From Maridesulfovibrio sp. (GTDB taxonomy: Bacteria; Desulfobacterota; Desulfovibrionia; Desulfovibrionales; Desulfovibrionaceae): 64,000 nt of DNA. Every line of letters starts with the position of its first letter. Position 1 is the first letter of the stretch. The stretch is taken from positions 3,692,001 to 3,756,000 of the forward strand of contig NZ_OY762999.1 in NCBI RefSeq assembly GCF_963666665.1, written 5' to 3'. This document shows positions 61,657 through 64,000 of this stretch, in pieces. The notes beneath the pieces are model-generated. The model was not told the DNA's origin. It worked only from the letters and a program-made list of their open reading frames with translations, and made no database searches. Position numbers and translations under genes: made by a program.

Positions 61657-62601
61657 ATGAGTAAGATTTCCAACGTATGGGTATTCAGTGATGCAGAATC
61701 CCGTCTGCCCGAAGCCATTGCCGGCGGCGTGCAGCTGGGAGAGAAAGTCTCTGCATTTATTATCGGTTCTCAGGAAGATGTCGCTAAGGCATTCGCGCTC
61801 GGCGCAGATGCAGTTTACTACCTCGGTGAAAAAGATTCCGCACGTATTGTGGAATCCTACACTGACACCATGGCAAAAGTAATAGCAGAAGCCGACAAGC
61901 CCTCCATGGTCCTCATGCCGGGTACCAGACGCTGTAAAGCACTGGCTTCCCTGCTGGGTGTCAAGCTTGGCGCCGGTGTTGTAACCGAAGCTTCTGAGGT
62001 TACTGCCGAGAGCGATAATGTACAGGTTAAACACATGGTCTACGGTGGTCTTGCTATCGGTGATGAAAAGATCGTTTCTCCGGTTTCCATCGTAGTTTTC
62101 GGTGGCGGTGTTTATCAGGCTGCTGAAGCAGATGCATCCAAGACCGGTGAAGCTGTAACCGTGGATTTTGTTGAACCTAAAGTTTCCATCAAGTGCATTG
62201 ACCGTCAGCCCAAGCAGGGCAGCAGTGTCGACCTGAACAAGGCAAAACGCATTGTAGCTATCGGACGCGGTATATCCAAGCAGGAAGACATGAAACTTGC
62301 AGAAGAGCTTTGTGCAGCTATTGAAGCTGAACTGGGCTGTTCTCGTCCTATTGCTGAAGGCGAAAAGTGGATGGAGCACGAGCGTTACATCGGTATTTCC
62401 GGTGTTATGCCCAAGCCGGAACTCTATCTTGCACTGGGTATTTCCGGTCAGGTCCAGCACATGGTCGGTGCTAACGGCTCTCAGACCATTGTTGCTGTGA
62501 ACAAGGATAAGAATGCACCTATCTTTGATTATGCCGACTACGGCATCGTTGGCGACCTTTATACTGTAGTTCCTGCACTGGTTGACGCTTTCAAAAGCTA
62601 G
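61657..62601 (+). CDS. fixB: FixB, electron transfer flavoprotein alpha subunit
   Basis: 314 residues, collinear with E. coli FixB (VWVFSD start, KHMVYGGLAIGDEKI, VGRGI, SRPIAEGEKWMEHERYIGIS, YLALGISGQVQHMVGANGSQTIVAVNKDKNAPIFDYADYGIVGD). The C-terminal FAD-binding region is complete. It is 11 bp after fixA. It forms the ETF that donates electrons to CaiA during crotonobetaine reduction. A 12-bp perfect hairpin spans the stop codon (62584-62617). Confidence 0.94.
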   Translation: MSKISNVWVFSDAESRLPEAIAGGVQLGEKVSAFIIGSQEDVAKAFALGADAVYYLGEKDSARIVESYTDTMAKVIAEADKPSMVLMPGTRRCKALASLLGVKLGAGVVTEASEVTAESDNVQVKHMVYGGLAIGDEKIVSPVSIVVFGGGVYQAAEADASKTGEAVTVDFVEPKVSIKCIDRQPKQGSSVDLNKAKRIVAIGRGISKQEDMKLAEELCAAIEAELGCSRPIAEGEKWMEHERYIGISGVMPKPELYLALGISGQVQHMVGANGSQTIVAVNKDKNAPIFDYADYGIVGDLYTVVPALVDAFKS

Positions 62602-62652
62602 TTAGTTTGAAAGCGTCAGGAGGGACCTCCTTCTCCGCCATAGTTGGAGGTC
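62584..62652 (+). terminator. Two consecutive hairpins at end of fixB
   Basis: GACGCTTTCAAA (62584-62595) pairs perfectly with TTTGAAAGCGTC (62606-62617), overlapping the fixB stop. GACCTCC (62624-62630) pairs with GGAGGTC (62646-62652), followed by TTCCTTG. Together they probably end or attenuate the cai-fix transcript. Confidence 0.65.
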
Positions 62653-63079
62653 TTCCTTGCTGCTGCCGGGAAGAGGATTCAAAAAGTAAGTATCATATCA
62701 GGACGGCAATCCTATCAATACATACTAATAACCGACATCTTTGCACTCGACCATTCCCTTAAACTCCATAGCGTCCCGCCGGTTAGTGACGGAAGGACGG
62801 AGTCGAAATGCAAATGAATCTTTATCCGGAGTAGCAGATTATAGTCAGGAACATCCTGTTGGTTCTTCATCATCACATAGAATAAGGCTCGTTGTGATGA
62901 TGAAGAACCTTATAGGGATGATTAAGGGAAAATGAGCTTTTTGATTTCAGGTAGGTATTTAGTTTTTTATTAAGGGCGGGTTGGAATAATGTTTTAATAT
63001 CTCTTGCTGCTGTTCTCTATTAAAGTAAGAGCGGGAAGTATGGGTCAGCAGTATGCAGGGATGGAAACAGGGGTGTGTT
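62653..63079 (+). other. Intergenic stretch with 17-bp perfect inverted repeat
   Basis: About 430 bp without a convincing gene (the frame at 62741 lacks a ribosome site and family features). GGTTCTTCATCATCACA (62861-62877) is the exact reverse complement of TGTGATGATGAAGAACC (62893-62909), with a 15-nt loop. It could be a terminator without T-run, a regulatory RNA structure or an operator for the symporter genes. The promoter for 63080 should lie after it. Confidence 0.55.
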
Positions 63080-63205
63080 ATGGGTGAAATTATCTTTTCT
63101 TTATTTATAGGGTTGTGTCTCGTTGCAGTCGGCCTTTTTATGAATTGGACCTTAACGCGTGAACAGCGAGCGCATGAACAACTGAAGACGCGTCAGCAGG
63201 GGTAA
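63080..63205 (+). CDS. Small membrane peptide preceding the symporter (symporter small accessory protein type)
   Basis: 41 residues: one hydrophobic segment (IIFSLFIGLCLVAVGLFMNW) and a charged C-terminal tail (TREQRAHEQLKTRQQG). Its stop is 4 bp before the symporter start, so the two should be co-translated. Short one-helix peptides in this position are known beside SSS-family transporters and are thought to be accessory subunits. Confidence 0.7.
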   Translation: MGEIIFSLFIGLCLVAVGLFMNWTLTREQRAHEQLKTRQQG

Positions 63206-63209
63206 TACT

Positions 63210-64000
63210 ATGAGTATTTACACTATTGGCGTTCTTATCTGCATATTTATCTATATGCTGATCGGTACCTACGCAGGCCGAAAAGTTAAAAATGTCGAGG
63301 ATTATTACGTGTGCGGACGTAATGCCCCGACTCTTATGATCGCCGGAACCATGTTCGCGTCAATGCTGAGTACGAACGGTTTCATGGGTGATACAGCGTA
63401 TTGTTTCGGCGGCAACATTACAACCATGATTCTGATCAATGCGCTGTGTGCATGCGGGTATGTACTCGGACCTTTGTTCTTTGGACGTTATCTAAGGCGT
63501 GCTGAAGTGAACACCATGCCGTCTTATTTCTGGCAGCGGTTCAACAGTAAGCGAATTCGTCGTTTTGCAGGAATTACAACCGTAATTTCCTTGTCCGCAT
63601 ATCTTCTTAGTGTAATTCAGGGAACCGGGATGCTTATGGAAACCCTGACCGGTTACCATCGCATTTCATGCCTCCTGATATCGTGGTTCTGCATCACTCT
63701 CTTCACATTCTATTCCGGTTCGCGTGGTGTGGTCATTACTGACACCTTGATGTGCATCTTCTTTCTCGGTGCAACCATTGTTGCTGGTCCTTTTGTCTTT
63801 GATGCCGCAGGAGGCTTGAACAATTTGCTTACCATTCTGGTTGCATCGCCTGAGACTCCCGCAGGACTGCTTGATTTCCATGGCAATACAGGCGGAAGTT
63901 CCAGAATGGATATCGTGATGTATGCGGTCACCATGGGAGTGGTCTGGATGCTGGCTGTCGGCGTCAGCCCTTGGCAGGCAGGGCGCAACATGATGGCAAG
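63210..64000 (+). CDS. Sodium:solute symporter (SSS family), 5' part
   Basis: The open frame runs from ATG 63210 to the window edge, giving 263 residues of a protein usually 480-550 long. It starts MSIYTIGVLICIFIYMLIGTYAGRKVKNVEDYYVCGRNAP, a typical SSS first helix and the 'VEDYYVGGR' loop, then hydrophobic helices with SMLSTNGFMGDTAYCFGG and YSGSRGVVITD, as in the family. Substrate cannot be told from this part. Position after caiT-fixB suggests uptake of a quaternary amine, organic acid or related osmolyte. Confidence 0.85.
   Translation, partial: MSIYTIGVLICIFIYMLIGTYAGRKVKNVEDYYVCGRNAPTLMIAGTMFASMLSTNGFMGDTAYCFGGNITTMILINALCACGYVLGPLFFGRYLRRAEVNTMPSYFWQRFNSKRIRRFAGITTVISLSAYLLSVIQGTGMLMETLTGYHRISCLLISWFCITLFTFYSGSRGVVITDTLMCIFFLGATIVAGPFVFDAAGGLNNLLTILVASPETPAGLLDFHGNTGGSSRMDIVMYAVTMGVVWMLAVGVSPWQAGRNMMA

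Noticed and set aside
62741..62935. 64-codon frame between fixB and the symporter
   Set aside because: No ribosome site, overlaps the 17-bp inverted repeat, low-complexity translation.

Overview
The window looks like a chromosomal island region of a marine, anaerobic, Desulfovibrionaceae-like delta-proteobacterium (Maridesulfovibrio/Desulfovibrio type). This placement is inferred from content: multihaem c-type cytochromes, a Ni-type CO dehydrogenase, a fragment of an alternative-haem-pathway (AhbA/B) gene, sigma-54 regulators, a periplasmic DMSP lyase and a carnitine-reduction operon. No rRNA, tRNA, CRISPR array or replication origin was seen.

Layout. (1) 1-9204: a secretion locus. It holds the 3' part of a giant DUF4347/GLUG/CHAP exoprotein, then a TolC-like lipoprotein, a HlyD-like adaptor, a GAF-HlyD membrane fusion protein, a small DUF3467-like protein and a PqqD-like/M50-protease/HlyD fusion. 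There is no ABC or RND engine. (2) 9362-16963: a Tn7-type transposition module, tnsABCDE, very close to classical Tn7 in gene order, protein lengths and motifs, but with the 5' end of tnsA and the right end missing. (3) 17523-32974: a second, paralogous secretion locus with a 3188-residue LEPR/DUF4347/cadherin-like adhesin and the same TolC, HlyD, GAF-HlyD and M50-HlyD order. (4) 33065-35539: an intact IS66-family element. (5) 35825-36300: a Tn7-type left end, 5 bp (AATAT), then a Tn7-type right end with an attenuator and a 5' fragment of a second tnsA. This is the signature of two tandem Tn7-like elements. (6) 36423-41136: a sigma-54 activator, an HPP membrane protein and an orphan CO dehydrogenase (cooS) with a His-rich N-terminus. 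(7) 42115-49572: a DMSP/acrylate respiration operon on the minus strand: thioredoxin-like protein, Tat-exported flavoprotein reductase, tetrahaem cytochrome, heptahaem cytochrome c/b quinol dehydrogenase and DddY DMSP lyase. It has a sigma-54 promoter, clustered GTGTAAC palindromes and its own PAS sigma-54 activator. (8) 49729-50820: an Old Yellow Enzyme-like reductase. It is followed by a decayed Tn7-type left end (50994-51063) fused to a DUF169 gene lacking its 5' end. (9) 52184-64000: a TetR regulator, an MBL-fold hydrolase and a caiT-caiA-caiB-caiC-maoC-fixA-fixB carnitine/crotonobetaine module, then a small accessory peptide and a sodium:solute symporter that runs off the window.

How it fits together. 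The secretion loci appear to export giant surface proteins through an assembly in which adaptor domains are fused to a GAF domain and to a site-2-type protease. The metabolic half is specialised for marine and animal osmolytes: DMSP is cleaved to acrylate, which is probably used as a periplasmic electron acceptor, and carnitine is imported by antiport and reduced as a CoA thioester with electrons from an ETF. The Tn7-type ends suggest that locus 2 (between tns and the left end at 35972) and the CO dehydrogenase/DMSP segment (between the right end at 35978 and the decayed left end near 51066) are cargo of two adjacent Tn7-like elements. This is inference from end sequences and would need comparative genomics to confirm.
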